Shown: positions 6,953-16,336, counted from the stretch's first letter. The stretch: 64,000 nucleotides of DNA from Pelotomaculum sp. PtaB.Bin104 (GCA_002067205.1 MVQL01000244.1:248001-312000); one strand, 5' to 3'. A program made the numbers and translations. Notes: a model not told the origin generated them from the letters alone.

Positions 6953-8749
6953 CTAGGCAGTCCGTTTCTCGGCAAAGTACATCCCAATCCCTCTGACAAT
7001 AGCCTCCGCTGCCTTATTGCAGAAATTATCTGTACCCATTAGTTTTTCTTCGGCAGCGTTAGAGATAAAGGCTACTTCTGCCAGAACTGCCGGCATGTCC
7101 GAAGTACGCAGCACAGCAAAATTGGCGTTTCTGATGCCGGCATCCCGCAGGTTCAAGGACTTCAGCAACTCGGCCTGGATGTAGCGGGCAAGCCTGTTGC
7201 TTTCCTCGATCCGGGCATTCTCCCGGGCTGAGCCGGAACCGCTGTATATATAGGTGCTGGTACCACTGATGGACCGGTCCTCATTTGCGTTCATATGAAT
7301 GCTCACAAAAACGTCCGTTTTGGCATTATTAGCTTTATCAGTGCGCTCGTACAACCCCGTATAGCTGTCACCGGACCGGGTCATGATAACCTTGGCGCCT
7401 TTTGCCTCCAGGAGCCTGGCAACACGTTTAGCGACATTTAAATTAACATCTTTTTCCCTGGTTCCGTTTTTCCCGATAGCCCCTGTTTCACTGCCTCCAT
7501 GACCGGCATCGATGGCAATCACCATGTTCCGGTAAACCCCGTTGAGATCGGGTATAAAGGTTTGCACGTTCAGGGTTTTCCGGTCACTGGACAATGACGC
7601 CTCAAATTGGGGACCACCCGACAATTCAATAACCAGCCTGGTAATATCAGGATTCCTCTGATAATAACCCACCCGGATCTGTTTAACGGTGCCGGAATTA
7701 ACCGTTTTACCGGTAGGGAGGTCTCCCGGAACGATTCCTTTTAAATCCAAAACCAGCCGGTCCGGATTATTCAAGAAAAACGAGGTATACTCAATGGGTG
7801 CGCTAGCCCGGACAGAGATATTTGTCTTCCCGCCGGACTGGTTGACATTCAAGGAGAGCGCCCTGCCTGACGGGCTTGATGGATTCCCGCTGCCTGTGTT
7901 TTGCCCGGCAGGGGTCTGACCCGGTTTTGCCGGTTCAGCCGGAGTTGCCGGCTCCATGGACGGCGCGGTTTGTACACTAACTAGCCAGCCGGCGATCCAG
8001 CCTGTCCCGCCACCGGGCATACCTACTTGATACCATCCGTCCGATTGTCCCAAAACCGTCAGATTATCACCCTGGGTAACCTGCCCGGTTACCGCGTTAC
8101 CAGTGCCCGGACCGCTGCGGATGTTAACCACACTGCCGGTAACCATGGCTACTTGCCGGGGGCTTTGAGATTGCCCCGGGGAGGGAACAACCGGTGTATT
8201 TGTTGTTCCCGACGTATTCACGGCAACCAGCCAGCCGGCAATCCAGCCTGTCCCGCCACCGAGCGTACTTACGTGATACCATCCGTCCGATTGTCCCAAA
8301 ACCGTCAGGTTGTCACCCTGGGTGACCTGCCCTGTTACTGCGTTTCCGGTGCCCGGACCGCTGCGGATGTTAACCACACTGCCGGTAACCATGGCTACTT
8401 GCCGGGGGCCTTGAGATTGCCCCTGGGAGGGAACAACCGGTGTATTTGTTGTTCCGGACGTATTCACGGCAACCAGCCAGCCGGCTACCCAACCCGAGCC
8501 TCCGTCAGGTGTTTGTACACGATACCAGCCGTCGGTCTGTCCTAGAACCGGCAGGCTGTCCCCCTGGGCAACCTGCCCGGTAACAGCGTTTCCGGTGCCC
8601 GGGCCGCTGCGGATATTGGCCACGTTAACGGATACTACCGCATTTTCTCCGGCGGCACTAACGCCGGGATCAGCCAGGAAAATTACCAAAAGCAGCGTCA
8701 GGATCAATGAAAAAGCAAAGATAGACGGTATGCGGTTTTTGTTTTGCAT
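6953..8749 (-). CDS. Secreted N-acetylmuramoyl-L-alanine amidase with three SH3b repeats and AMIN domain
   Basis: Cleaves the bond between N-acetylmuramic acid and the stem-peptide L-alanine in peptidoglycan. Layout of the 598 aa: signal peptide (about 1-32), three bacterial SH3 domains (about 36-97, 117-178 and 199-260, each starting with a VNIRSGPGTGNAV-like segment), a Pro/Gly linker, an AMIN domain (about 295-385) and a C-terminal Amidase_3 zinc domain. The zinc domain shows AIDAGHGG (His), REKDVNLNVA (Glu), VSIHMNAN (His) and AEVAFISN (catalytic Glu). SH3b and AMIN usually target such enzymes to the wall. GGGGGT lies six bases before the ATG. The SH3 units are close DNA copies. Confidence 0.95.
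   Translation of the reverse strand: MQNKNRIPSIFAFSLILTLLLVIFLADPGVSAAGENAVVSVNVANIRSGPGTGNAVTGQVAQGDSLPVLGQTDGWYRVQTPDGGSGWVAGWLVAVNTSGTTNTPVVPSQGQSQGPRQVAMVTGSVVNIRSGPGTGNAVTGQVTQGDNLTVLGQSDGWYHVSTLGGGTGWIAGWLVAVNTSGTTNTPVVPSPGQSQSPRQVAMVTGSVVNIRSGPGTGNAVTGQVTQGDNLTVLGQSDGWYQVGMPGGGTGWIAGWLVSVQTAPSMEPATPAEPAKPGQTPAGQNTGSGNPSSPSGRALSLNVNQSGGKTNISVRASAPIEYTSFFLNNPDRLVLDLKGIVPGDLPTGKTVNSGTVKQIRVGYYQRNPDITRLVIELSGGPQFEASLSSDRKTLNVQTFIPDLNGVYRNMVIAIDAGHGGSETGAIGKNGTREKDVNLNVAKRVARLLEAKGAKVIMTRSGDSYTGLYERTDKANNAKTDVFVSIHMNANEDRSISGTSTYIYSGSGSARENARIEESNRLARYIQAELLKSLNLRDAGIRNANFAVLRTSDMPAVLAEVAFISNAAEEKLMGTDNFCNKAAEAIVRGIGMYFAEKRTA
7982..8474 (-). repeat. Tandem 246-bp direct repeat encoding SH3b domains 2 and 3
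   Basis: Two consecutive 246-bp (82-codon) units within the amidase gene are nearly identical at DNA level. For example, GATACCATCCGTCCGATTG recurs at 8029 and 8275. The first SH3b copy (about 8475-8700) is more diverged. This shows recent duplication of one domain. Confidence 0.85.
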
Positions 8750-8914
8750 TATCGACCCCCCTGCGCCGTAAGGCGAAATAATATCAGCAAAGACACTTTT
8801 TTAAAAGACACGTTTTTATAAATTCTACACCCAAAACCAAAATTCCTCTATTTTTATTTTCGTTACCTGATATTACAAAGGAAGGATGGACAAAAAAACC
8901 GCATATTGTTGAAT

Positions 8915-10261
8915 TTATGTCCGTGACGGGCGGCGCCTGGGCCTGCGCTTATGGCTTTCATATTGTTTTTTCAAATAAGGCACGACTGTATTTACATAAA
9001 TCAAGCATACAACGAACGCCGCCAACAAAGTCACCAGCGCCAGGCGGTCCGAAAACAACAGCGCTGCGGCCAGGGCGGTGAAGACCACAACACACAGCAC
9101 CGGAATAGCGCTCCCCCACTTGATCCGGTAAGGACGGGGCTGGTCCGGCATTCGCCTGCGCAGGCTGATTACCGCCAGGCCGGCCAAGGCGTAGACAATT
9201 GACTCCATGGCCGCTGCCAGCTCGACCAGGATCAAGTAACGGTGGGTAAGCAGGGTTATTCCAGCCACTCCGACAGCAACAAAAAAAATGGTTATAATGG
9301 ACACCCACGGGGTAAAAAAATTCATACTGATGCGGCTAAAAATAGCCGGCAGAACTTGTTCCCGCGCGGAGGCGTACATGAAACGGGAAACGCTAATCAG
9401 CCCGGCATTGAAGGTGGTAACCGAGGCCGCCAGGCTAACCAAACCCATCCAGGCCACACCGGCCCCTCCTAAGACCGACCGGGCAAAAACCATTTGTGGA
9501 GCCGCTGTTGCCGTCAGGGTTTCTTTAGGCACAATCGCTGTCATGGACACTGTGAAGACAGCGTAGGTCACGCTGAGAATCCCCAGCGCAATCATCATCC
9601 CTTTAGAAATCTGCTTCATCTGGGTAACCTCTTCAACCAGCGGTGTAACCCATTCAAAGCCGACAAACAAAAACACCCCCACCGCGATAGCACTGATCAA
9701 ATTCGGCGCGCTACCGGGCGAAAAAGGCGTACTCAACTGAAAACCGGTCTTGTTAAAGGCAATTAAGCTAAAAGCGGTCAACGAAATGATCAGCCCGTAG
9801 GTAATCACGTCCTGGAACAACCCAGCTATCCTGATTCCCCTGAGGTTCATGCCGGTAACCAGGAGAAGCAGCATAACGATTAGGGGAAAAGGCCATGCCT
9901 GTGGATAAAACTCGGTTATAACCCTGGACAGAACATAGCTCTCCGCGCCCACCACACCGACTATCACCACCAGCATATACAGCAGGGAGACGGTCAGGGC
10001 AAGCTGGTTGTTAAAAGCGCGGCTAAAGTAGAGCCGGATCCCGGCGGCCGATGGCAAGAGGCCGTTCAATTCGGAAAAGCAGGCGGCCGCCAGCAGACAA
10101 AGAACCCCGCCGGACAGGATGGCAATCCAGGCGGAATCGCCAAGCACATAACCTGCCACCTGGACGGCAGCTACAAAAGATGAACTGGCCAGGGTCAGAC
10201 CGGCGCTGGTAGCAACCACCGTGCGCAGGGTTAGCACCCTTTTTAGCTGCAAGCTATTCAC
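8915..10261 (-). CDS. APC-superfamily amino acid permease
   Basis: Predicted inner-membrane secondary transporter of 448 aa with about 12 hydrophobic segments. The first begins TVVATSAGLTLASSSF, the unwound-helix glycine/serine region typical of APC transporters, and a basic tail RRPRRRPS ends the protein. Substrate not identifiable. Its GTG start overlaps the end of the SCP2-like gene by eight bases; TTG 10252 with GGGGTGA upstream is an alternative start. The overlap and that gene's own overlap with the next one upstream suggest a three-gene unit, so the transported compound may be linked to their function. Confidence 0.85.
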   Translation of the reverse strand: MNSLQLKRVLTLRTVVATSAGLTLASSSFVAAVQVAGYVLGDSAWIAILSGGVLCLLAAACFSELNGLLPSAAGIRLYFSRAFNNQLALTVSLLYMLVVIVGVVGAESYVLSRVITEFYPQAWPFPLIVMLLLLVTGMNLRGIRIAGLFQDVITYGLIISLTAFSLIAFNKTGFQLSTPFSPGSAPNLISAIAVGVFLFVGFEWVTPLVEEVTQMKQISKGMMIALGILSVTYAVFTVSMTAIVPKETLTATAAPQMVFARSVLGGAGVAWMGLVSLAASVTTFNAGLISVSRFMYASAREQVLPAIFSRISMNFFTPWVSIITIFFVAVGVAGITLLTHRYLILVELAAAMESIVYALAGLAVISLRRRMPDQPRPYRIKWGSAIPVLCVVVFTALAAALLFSDRLALVTLLAAFVVCLIYVNTVVPYLKKQYESHKRRPRRRPSRT

Positions 10262-10607
10262 CCCAGATCATCAGCGAAATAAAATCCAGCCGGATAATAT
10301 CATCCTCCTGCCCCATAATCTTCAAGGTACCATTATTGTATGGATCGGTAGGGGTGATATCACCATAAAAAATATCCGCCAGGGTTTCGCTGTCCGAGAT
10401 TACGGTAAGGTCCGGTTGTTCTGCTGCTCCTTCCGCCAGGGACACTACTCCATTTTTTACGGTAAAAGTATGCAGGGAGTTTATATCGGTGGCCCTGATT
10501 TCAACCACCCGGTCCCAGTCCCTGTTCATTACCTTCAGACGATCATTTTGGTTATATTTATCTTGAAACACTCTTAAACTCTCAGTTATCTCTGCATGTG
10601 TCGCCAA
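10254..10607 (-). CDS. SCP2 (sterol carrier protein)-like lipid/hydrophobe-binding protein
   Basis: Small soluble protein of about 117 aa with the SCP2 look: a helical N terminus followed by VVEIRATDINSLHTFTVKNG, a stretch like DLTVISDSETLADIFYG, and GTLKIMGQEDDIIRLDF. Bacterial SCP2 domains bind acyl-CoA or other hydrophobic ligands; the ligand here is unknown. The longest frame begins at TTG 10664, overlapping the previous stop, but has no ribosome binding site. A strong AAGGAGGT at 10621-10628 favours the in-frame TTG at 10605-10607, though with a 13-base spacing. Overlaps the permease start downstream. Confidence 0.75.
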   Translation of the reverse strand: MATHAEITESLRVFQDKYNQNDRLKVMNRDWDRVVEIRATDINSLHTFTVKNGVVSLAEGAAEQPDLTVISDSETLADIFYGDITPTDPYNNGTLKIMGQEDDIIRLDFISLMIWGE

Positions 10608-10660
10608 ACTTGATTTCGATACCTCCTTGGCAGCCGCGCCTCTTGACCAGTTAGCCAAAA

Positions 10661-11581
10661 TCAATTATCATGCAAATTTAGAATATGCGGCTTAAAGTTC
10701 AACCGGCCCAGCAACTCCAGGTAATCCTCCGGATTGATTTGTTCCAGGGGCTTGCCCATAATGGCCACCATTGCGGCCTCAATCACGTTGGTGCCGAAGG
10801 ACCTCCCCTCAAACTCCGGAGTTGTGGTCACCAGGACCCCTGCTCCCTTTTCCCGCAAAAACTCAACATCTTCCCTGGTAGTGGTGTTAGTAAGAATGGT
10901 TTGTCCACTCATACCGCCAGGCATAAATCGTCTGATCAGGTGAAAGTCCCCGGCAATGACATCAGCATCGTAATAGTAGCCGGCAAATTGCTGCACCTTC
11001 GCTTCATCCTGGCTTTCCTGTTTTTTACCGGTGGGATACAGCATTTGGAAGGGCATTTTAACCAGCTCGGGCAGCGTGCGGTTGGCAATCTCCTCAAGCT
11101 CGGCTACTGTTTTAACCGGGTAAGGCATGCCCATGGTAAAGATCAAGTCGCCATAGGTCATATCACAGCCCATGTCGTAAAGCGCTTCCGCCATACCAAA
11201 CCGGTCCAGCGAGCTAACCATCAGCACCTTCATCCCTTTTTTGAGCAGTCCTGTCTGCCCGGTCAGGATCCGCACCACCTCGCGCTCCAGGGTGTTCTTC
11301 AAACCGCTGCCGTCCACGACCGGGGTTGTCTTTACCGCGTTCACCAACTTGAGACCGTCCTGGATGGCATAGCGCTTTTGACGGACGTAAATGTACACAT
11401 CAATCCCGCCCAGGCCAATGGCGTCGACCTTCCCGTCCAATTCCCCCAGCAATTCCAGGGCACGCTGAAAATCCCCGTCCGTACCCAAGCGGGCTATCTC
11501 GAACTGCTCTCCCAGCAGCTCAACCTTCACCTTATGGTCACGCCTGGAAGAACCAAGGCTGACACTGACCACCTGCTTCAT
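10661..11581 (-). CDS. Conserved protein, possibly quinate/shikimate-dehydrogenase-like; function unproven
   Basis: A 306-aa soluble protein without a motif I can assign safely. It has alternating alpha/beta character, a segment LLKKGMKVLMVSSLDRFGMAEAL about mid-protein that could form a Rossmann-like nucleotide site, and a glycine-rich DAIGLGGIDVYIYV earlier. From memory, similar proteins in Desulfotomaculum-type genomes carry the automatic name quinate 5-dehydrogenase, but I see no catalytic signature that proves this. The ATG follows GGGAGGT at five bases. Its stop overlaps the longest frame of the SCP2-like gene, so the two are probably co-expressed with the permease. Confidence 0.6.
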   Translation of the reverse strand: MKQVVSVSLGSSRRDHKVKVELLGEQFEIARLGTDGDFQRALELLGELDGKVDAIGLGGIDVYIYVRQKRYAIQDGLKLVNAVKTTPVVDGSGLKNTLEREVVRILTGQTGLLKKGMKVLMVSSLDRFGMAEALYDMGCDMTYGDLIFTMGMPYPVKTVAELEEIANRTLPELVKMPFQMLYPTGKKQESQDEAKVQQFAGYYYDADVIAGDFHLIRRFMPGGMSGQTILTNTTTREDVEFLREKGAGVLVTTTPEFEGRSFGTNVIEAAMVAIMGKPLEQINPEDYLELLGRLNFKPHILNLHDN

Positions 11582-11717
11582 GAAAAACCTCCCAGATCCA
11601 CCTTGCCTTTAATAATAATGCGATTTTACTTTACCATTGTATCCAAATAAAGCTAAAAATACAAGCGTGAGCGGCGGCAGCCAGGCAACAAGCAGCACCG
11701 GTCACCAGGTTTGACCT

Positions 11718-12443
11718 TCAAGAAGAGGCGCTGCTCTGTCCTTCCAGCAGTTCCATGATCCTGGCATAGTGGCTGGTTAAAGGCTCCACCTTGATGCTTC
11801 TTTGCTCCAGGGGAATATCAATATCCATAACCTCCAGGCTTGAGGCCGGCCGGGGGGAAAGAACAATTACCCGGTGCCCCAAAAGCAGCGCATCCATGAT
11901 ATCATGGGTGACAAAAACAACAGTGCGGGGAGCTTTTTGCCACATCCGGGTCATTTGCCGCACCATTTCCAGCCGCAGGGGTACATCCAGAGACTTAAAC
12001 GGCTCGTCCAGCAGCAGCAGGTCATGGGGATAGGCAAAAGCGCGGCAAAGCGCGAGGCGCTGCTTCATGCCGCCGCTTAAGCTGTTGGGGAAGCTGTCCC
12101 GGTAGTCATACAAGCCCATCATCAATAGGTGTTCCTTGATTAAGCCTTTCTGCCCGGCAGCAGGTACAAGGTCCCGCAAAACAAAAGCGATATTGCCGGC
12201 TACTGTTTTCCAGGGCAATAGGCGCGGCTCTTGAAAAACGTAGCTCACCCGCAGGTCCTCCGTACCCCTGACCTGACCGGAATCCGGCCGCTCCAGGCCA
12301 GCCAGCAACTGGAGGATTGTAGTTTTACCACAACCGGAGGGCCCAATCAAACATAAAATTTTTTTATATTCAGCAGATAAAGAGAAATCCAGCAAAACCC
12401 TGGTCTGTCCCAGGGTTTTATAGACATGCTTTAATTCAATCAA
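11718..12443 (-). CDS. ABC transporter ATP-binding protein (SsuB/TauB/NrtD-like)
   Basis: Cytoplasmic ATPase subunit of an uptake ABC transporter. Seen: Walker A GPSGCGKTT at 34-42, Q-loop FQEPRLLPW about 70-78, signature LSGGMKQRLALCRA at 122-135, Walker B DLLLLDEPF at 141-149 and switch histidine VTHD. The QEPRLLPW Q-loop is characteristic of the nitrate/sulfonate/taurine group. It starts at TTG, eight bases after GGGGGT, directly after the permease gene. Together with the permease and binding protein it forms a complete three-gene importer. Confidence 0.93.
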   Translation of the reverse strand: MIELKHVYKTLGQTRVLLDFSLSAEYKKILCLIGPSGCGKTTILQLLAGLERPDSGQVRGTEDLRVSYVFQEPRLLPWKTVAGNIAFVLRDLVPAAGQKGLIKEHLLMMGLYDYRDSFPNSLSGGMKQRLALCRAFAYPHDLLLLDEPFKSLDVPLRLEMVRQMTRMWQKAPRTVVFVTHDIMDALLLGHRVIVLSPRPASSLEVMDIDIPLEQRSIKVEPLTSHYARIMELLEGQSSASS

Positions 12444-12446
12444 AAC

Positions 12447-13202
12447 CTAGTACCCCCAGCGTCTGAGTTTCCAACGCATCAAATAAGCCAGCAGGCGGTC
12501 GGTCAACAGGCCCAAAAACACCAAAAAAATGGTCCAGGCGAATAGAGCAGCTGTATTGAGGTTCATCCTGGCCAAAGCCATGCCGGAACCGATACCCTGG
12601 TGAACGCTCAACAATTCCGCCATGGCTACCGCCTTCCAAGTCGTTCCGATAGCTGCTGAAACCCCGGCCATTATGTAAGGCGCTATCTGCGGCAGGTATA
12701 TTTCCCGGATCACCCGCAAGCGGCCAATGCGGAAAACAGAGGCCATCTGCAGCAGCTGACCATCGACATTTTCAACACCATGAACAGTATTAATTATAAT
12801 CAGGGGTATTGTGGTCACGAAAACCACAAAGACCGGGACCTTGCTGAAACCGATCCAGATCAAGGCGAGCAGCAGCCAGGAAACAAGCGGGATTACCTGC
12901 AGCACCACCACCAGCGGCCGAAAGAGACTTGCTGCCGCCCCATTCAGGCCAATAAGCAGCCCCAAGGGCAACCCCAGGATTAAGGCCAGGCCGAAGCCGG
13001 TCAGACCGCGGATTATAGAGAGGCGGCCGTGCTCCAGCAGTTCACCGCCGGCTGCCAGGTTCCAGAAGGTATGCGCCACTTCCACCGGAGATGGCAGGAC
13101 AACCTGATTATAGAAACCTGATCCTATCTGCCAGACCAATAGAAAAAAAGCTAAACCCAGAAACGGCGGCAGGCCTTTATTCAGAAAGGAAAAATTTTTC
13201 AT
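12447..13202 (-). CDS. ABC transporter permease (SsuC/TauC-like)
   Basis: About 251 aa with six predicted membrane segments and the binding-protein-dependent transport EAA-type loop (AVAMAELLSVHQGIGSGMAL) in its second half, which docks on the ATPase. Start is taken at ATG 13202, about ten bases after GGGAGGT; the longer frame from 13238 is unlikely. The start lies inside the 3' end of the binding-protein gene (26-base overlap), so translation is coupled. Confidence 0.92.
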   Translation of the reverse strand: MKNFSFLNKGLPPFLGLAFFLLVWQIGSGFYNQVVLPSPVEVAHTFWNLAAGGELLEHGRLSIIRGLTGFGLALILGLPLGLLIGLNGAAASLFRPLVVVLQVIPLVSWLLLALIWIGFSKVPVFVVFVTTIPLIIINTVHGVENVDGQLLQMASVFRIGRLRVIREIYLPQIAPYIMAGVSAAIGTTWKAVAMAELLSVHQGIGSGMALARMNLNTAALFAWTIFLVFLGLLTDRLLAYLMRWKLRRWGY

Positions 13203-14157
13203 CGGGTAATTTACCTCCCACCATATCCGGTGAGACATCGAGCAGCCGGCCCAGATAGATCAGGACATCGTTTTTGGCTCCGGCAGCGCCGGCAAATTGC
13301 AGGCGTGTACGTTCCATGCTGCTTATAAACACAGGCGCCGGCATTTTTAAATTGGCTTGCACCAGCTGCGCCGCCCCGTCCGGATTGGTCAAAGTCCACT
13401 CCATAGCTGCAGCGTAGGCGCGATTGAACTCGTCCAACGAATCAGGATAGGCTTCGGCAAAGCTATTGCTCACTATCATCCCCGCCTGGGGCAACCTTGC
13501 GGCCTGACCTTCGAACTGCTGCCAATCGGCATAAAAGTCCCTGACCACCCTGGCCCGCCGGTTGTTCATAATTACCTGAGTCACCAGCGGCTCCGGCAGT
13601 ACCGCATTCTTCACCATACCATTAATCATCATCTGGGCAATTTCGGGGGAGCCCAGGTAAGTCAATTTTATATCCTCCAGCTGCAGGCCGCTCCGGCTGA
13701 GCAGGTACCGGGTTAAAACATCGGGGGTCGACCCCTGCGCTCCCACATACAGCTCCTTGTTTTTGAGATCCGGCCATTGCTCGACCGTATCCTCAACCGA
13801 TACCAGGTAAAGTATACCCCACGTGTTTACACTGGCCAGGGCAATATCTATTTCCTTGTTATACAATTTCGAGGCCACATTGACAGGCAGGACGCTGAAA
13901 TGCGCCTCGTTCTTAATGATCCTGGTTGTAGCCTCTTCCACATTATTATAAACTATCAGCTCCATTGGGGTGCCACCGGGCAAACCGTCCTGTGCCATTT
14001 TAAAAAGCGGGGCGGTAGCAGGCGCCATGGGTGCCTGTACAATGATCTTTTCCGGCTTGCTGGAAGCCGGCGCATTAGTGTCATTTCCCCCCGCGCAGCC
14101 GGCGGCAAGCAGGCCCAACAACACTAAAACGGCAATAGCCACACCAATTTTTCGCAA
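13177..14157 (-). CDS. ABC transporter substrate-binding lipoprotein (NMT1/SsuA-like)
   Basis: Lipid-anchored binding protein of about 326 aa. N terminus: charged residues, hydrophobic core, then lipobox LAAGC about residue 21, so the mature protein is attached to the outer face of the membrane. The body (VQAPMAPATAPLFKMAQDG, GAQGSTPDVLTRYLL, LPEPLVTQVI) matches the periplasmic-binding fold of the sulfonate/taurine/pyrimidine-precursor group. The ligand is not identifiable. Start set at TTG 14157 because AAAGGAG lies eight bases upstream; the longer frame begins at TTG 14175. First gene of the importer operon. Confidence 0.88.
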   Translation of the reverse strand: MRKIGVAIAVLVLLGLLAAGCAGGNDTNAPASSKPEKIIVQAPMAPATAPLFKMAQDGLPGGTPMELIVYNNVEEATTRIIKNEAHFSVLPVNVASKLYNKEIDIALASVNTWGILYLVSVEDTVEQWPDLKNKELYVGAQGSTPDVLTRYLLSRSGLQLEDIKLTYLGSPEIAQMMINGMVKNAVLPEPLVTQVIMNNRRARVVRDFYADWQQFEGQAARLPQAGMIVSNSFAEAYPDSLDEFNRAYAAAMEWTLTNPDGAAQLVQANLKMPAPVFISSMERTRLQFAGAAGAKNDVLIYLGRLLDVSPDMVGGKLPDEKFFLSE

Positions 14158-14288
14158 TAAAAATGCTCCTTTCAACCCAAAATTTATTTTTTAGCCGGGA
14201 TAGATCATCTAAGGCAAGAATTAACCGGCTTTTTTATATAATATTTTATATATATATGTTACATTTGCAATCTCCTGCCGCAATTATT

Positions 14289-15953
14289 TTAGTTGCGGCT
14301 CTCCCACCGGATCAACCCAATAATTAAGATTAAGATCCCGGCGATAAACCAGAAAGCGCCGGCATGCAGGTTGGCCAGGCCGAAAAAAACTCCCATGGCA
14401 GCACCAATTACCGCGCCGTATATTTCAATCTTCTGGAGGTTATTCATAGTTACCCGCTGGAACATGTCTACCAGCTCGCGGGGTGAGTAACTCTCGATCC
14501 GCCCTTGAACAATTCCTTTCAAATCCAGTCCCTCCAGGAAGGCAGGGATTTTATTTTTTAGGTATGCGGAAACCAGACCCACTGACACCGCTTCAAACTT
14601 GGCCAGTGTCTCCGGGGGTAAATGGTCTTTGAGGCGGCCCACCGGGTATGACGCGATCTCATCGATCAGGGAGCGGGCAGTCATCCGGACCAGGCGGATG
14701 GTGGCCGGCCGGCGGACCAGGCCGATGCCCTGCCGCAACAGAGCGGCCTCCACCTCCTGCGGGCGGAGGCCGGAATATCGCTCAAGCAATTCCTCTGCTG
14801 TAAAACCGGACAAAGCACTGTAGCGCCCTTTTAAGAATTCACCCAGCCAGGCTTGCATACCTGCACCGGCAAGCCAGCCTCCCAGATGATCAGCAATCCA
14901 CTCAGCGGCCTGCTGCCGTTGCCCGGAATCAATACCGGCCGCCAGCTCACCAACCGGGCGGTCCAGGATTCTGTCCGCCTGCTCTTGGATATACTGCTCC
15001 AGCCATAACTTGACCTCCGGAGAGGCTAAAAATTCACCCAGCCGGGGAAACATATCATGGCGAACAAAGTGCTCCACATCAGCCCGATACTCGTTAAAGA
15101 ACTGGTACAGGCCGATGCCCACACGCGCCAAGGGGCTTTTTTCTTTAAGCTGCTCCATAATGTCCAGAATAACCGACGTCAGTTTCTCCTGCACCTCCGG
15201 ATTATTCTGAAGACGGCAGACCAGCTCCGGCAGCACCTGCACCAGCAAGGCCGGCCAGGCGGCCACCTGCCTTTGCAGCGGCCGGGGCAGCGCGGCACGC
15301 AGGGGCATTGTCTGTCGGCACAGCGACCGGTGCAGCCGCTCGATAAGTTTTATGGCCATTTCCTTAAATTCCGGTCCGGACAGGTATTCAGTCATACCCC
15401 CCAGGATGCGGTCGCAAAAGGCCGCTGCACGATCCTCCGGCCACAGCTCGCCTAATTTCTTCTGCCAGTGTTGCTTTAGCCGGCGATGAATAAAGGCCTT
15501 AATCCAGGTCTCAACTTCAGGGTCATAAATATACTTTTCCGCCAACCGGGCCAGGGCGTCCTTGGCCCGGTCCTTTATATCTTCTTTTAATCCGGCTGCC
15601 AGGGGAGGGAAGATAGAATCTACAGTGGGGTATTCGGCGCCGGCCACTGTTTCCACCAGATCATGTATAATTGGCTGCACCTTGCGCTCCAAGGCTTGCC
15701 CTTGCACTAAATAGTCTTGCAGCGCCTGCGGTGTGATCAAGTCCTTGACAACTACATCGCTCACAGCCCCGGCTATGCGCTGCTGCTGGGCCGGAATAAC
15801 CCCCTGCCAAATTTTAACCCGCCCAATGCGCCAGGGTTTGAGGGGACGGAAAAACATGAACACAGCCAGGGATGCGCCTACCCAGCCATGCAGGGTCGAC
15901 AGTATTATATTTTTTAATAAAATCATGATCATATCCAAGGCCTGACGAACCAC
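14289..15953 (-). CDS. DUF445-family membrane protein
   Basis: 554-aa protein with a hydrophobic N-terminal segment (IMILLKNIILSTLHGWVGAS and on), a long charged helical middle with repeated patterns such as VGELAAGID and LLQR-type helices, and two hydrophobic segments at the very C terminus (YGAVIGAAMGVFFGL; FWFIAGILILIIGLI). This is the layout of the DUF445 (YheB-like) family, whose function is unknown. In other species members are membrane-associated and linked to sporulation or envelope. The start is uncertain: GTG 15953, TTG 15938 and ATG 15932 are all possible with AAGGTGG nearby. A perfect 7-bp hairpin (14277-14299) spans the stop codon. Confidence 0.8.
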   Translation of the reverse strand: MVRQALDMIMILLKNIILSTLHGWVGASLAVFMFFRPLKPWRIGRVKIWQGVIPAQQQRIAGAVSDVVVKDLITPQALQDYLVQGQALERKVQPIIHDLVETVAGAEYPTVDSIFPPLAAGLKEDIKDRAKDALARLAEKYIYDPEVETWIKAFIHRRLKQHWQKKLGELWPEDRAAAFCDRILGGMTEYLSGPEFKEMAIKLIERLHRSLCRQTMPLRAALPRPLQRQVAAWPALLVQVLPELVCRLQNNPEVQEKLTSVILDIMEQLKEKSPLARVGIGLYQFFNEYRADVEHFVRHDMFPRLGEFLASPEVKLWLEQYIQEQADRILDRPVGELAAGIDSGQRQQAAEWIADHLGGWLAGAGMQAWLGEFLKGRYSALSGFTAEELLERYSGLRPQEVEAALLRQGIGLVRRPATIRLVRMTARSLIDEIASYPVGRLKDHLPPETLAKFEAVSVGLVSAYLKNKIPAFLEGLDLKGIVQGRIESYSPRELVDMFQRVTMNNLQKIEIYGAVIGAAMGVFFGLANLHAGAFWFIAGILILIIGLIRWESRN

Positions 15954-16109
15954 CTTATACTAAGCCTAATGCCTAAAAATTAAACTCTTGTTATTATACA
16001 GCCAATCTTAAATCTATTAAAACCGGTTCACAAAACAAACCCGTCAGGAGGGTTTAAAAATACCAGGGGATGGAAGATTTAAGCTGACCGGTCAAAATTG
16101 ATCCTGACC

Positions 16110-16137
16110 TTGCAATTAAATAATATTTTGCTATAAT
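16110..16137 (+). promoter_or_regulatory. SigA-type promoter of tRNA-Arg
   Basis: A -35 TTGCAA at 16110-16115 and a perfect -10 TATAAT at 16132-16137 are separated by 16 bases. Transcription would start about 25 bases before the tRNA. Confidence 0.75.
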
Positions 16138-16168
16138 GAGAAGTGTGATTTCAAAATGAAAGTTTATT

Positions 16169-16243
16169 GCGCCCGTAGCTCAGGGGATAGAGCGCCGGCC
16201 TCCGGAGCCGGAAGCGCAGGTTCGATTCCTGCCGGGCGCACCA
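16169..16243 (+). tRNA. tRNA-Arg (anticodon CCG)
   Basis: Acceptor GCGCCCG/CGGGCGC, D-arm GCTC-AGGGGATA-GAGC, anticodon stem CCGGC/GCCGG with loop CTCCGGA (anticodon CCG), T-loop TTCGATT, discriminator A and encoded CCA. All arms pair. Confidence 0.97.
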
Positions 16244-16248
16244 GTATT

Positions 16249-16286
16249 AAATCCGCAGCAGCTTTATGGTGGAAGCGGATTTTTTG
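16249..16286 (+). terminator. Intrinsic terminator of tRNA-Arg
   Basis: Stem AATCCGC (16250-16256) with GCGGATT (16275-16281), followed by a T run to 16285. It lies six bases after the tRNA. Confidence 0.75.
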
Positions 16287-16336
16287 TGTTTAAAGGGGTA
16301 TATTAGCAAAGAGTTTAAAAACGATTACATCATGGA

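Noticed and set aside
14190..14230. AGCCGG/CCGGCT hairpin followed by T on the plus strand
   Set aside because: No plus-strand gene ends here, and on the minus strand it is followed by A, so it does not work as a terminator for the neighbouring genes.
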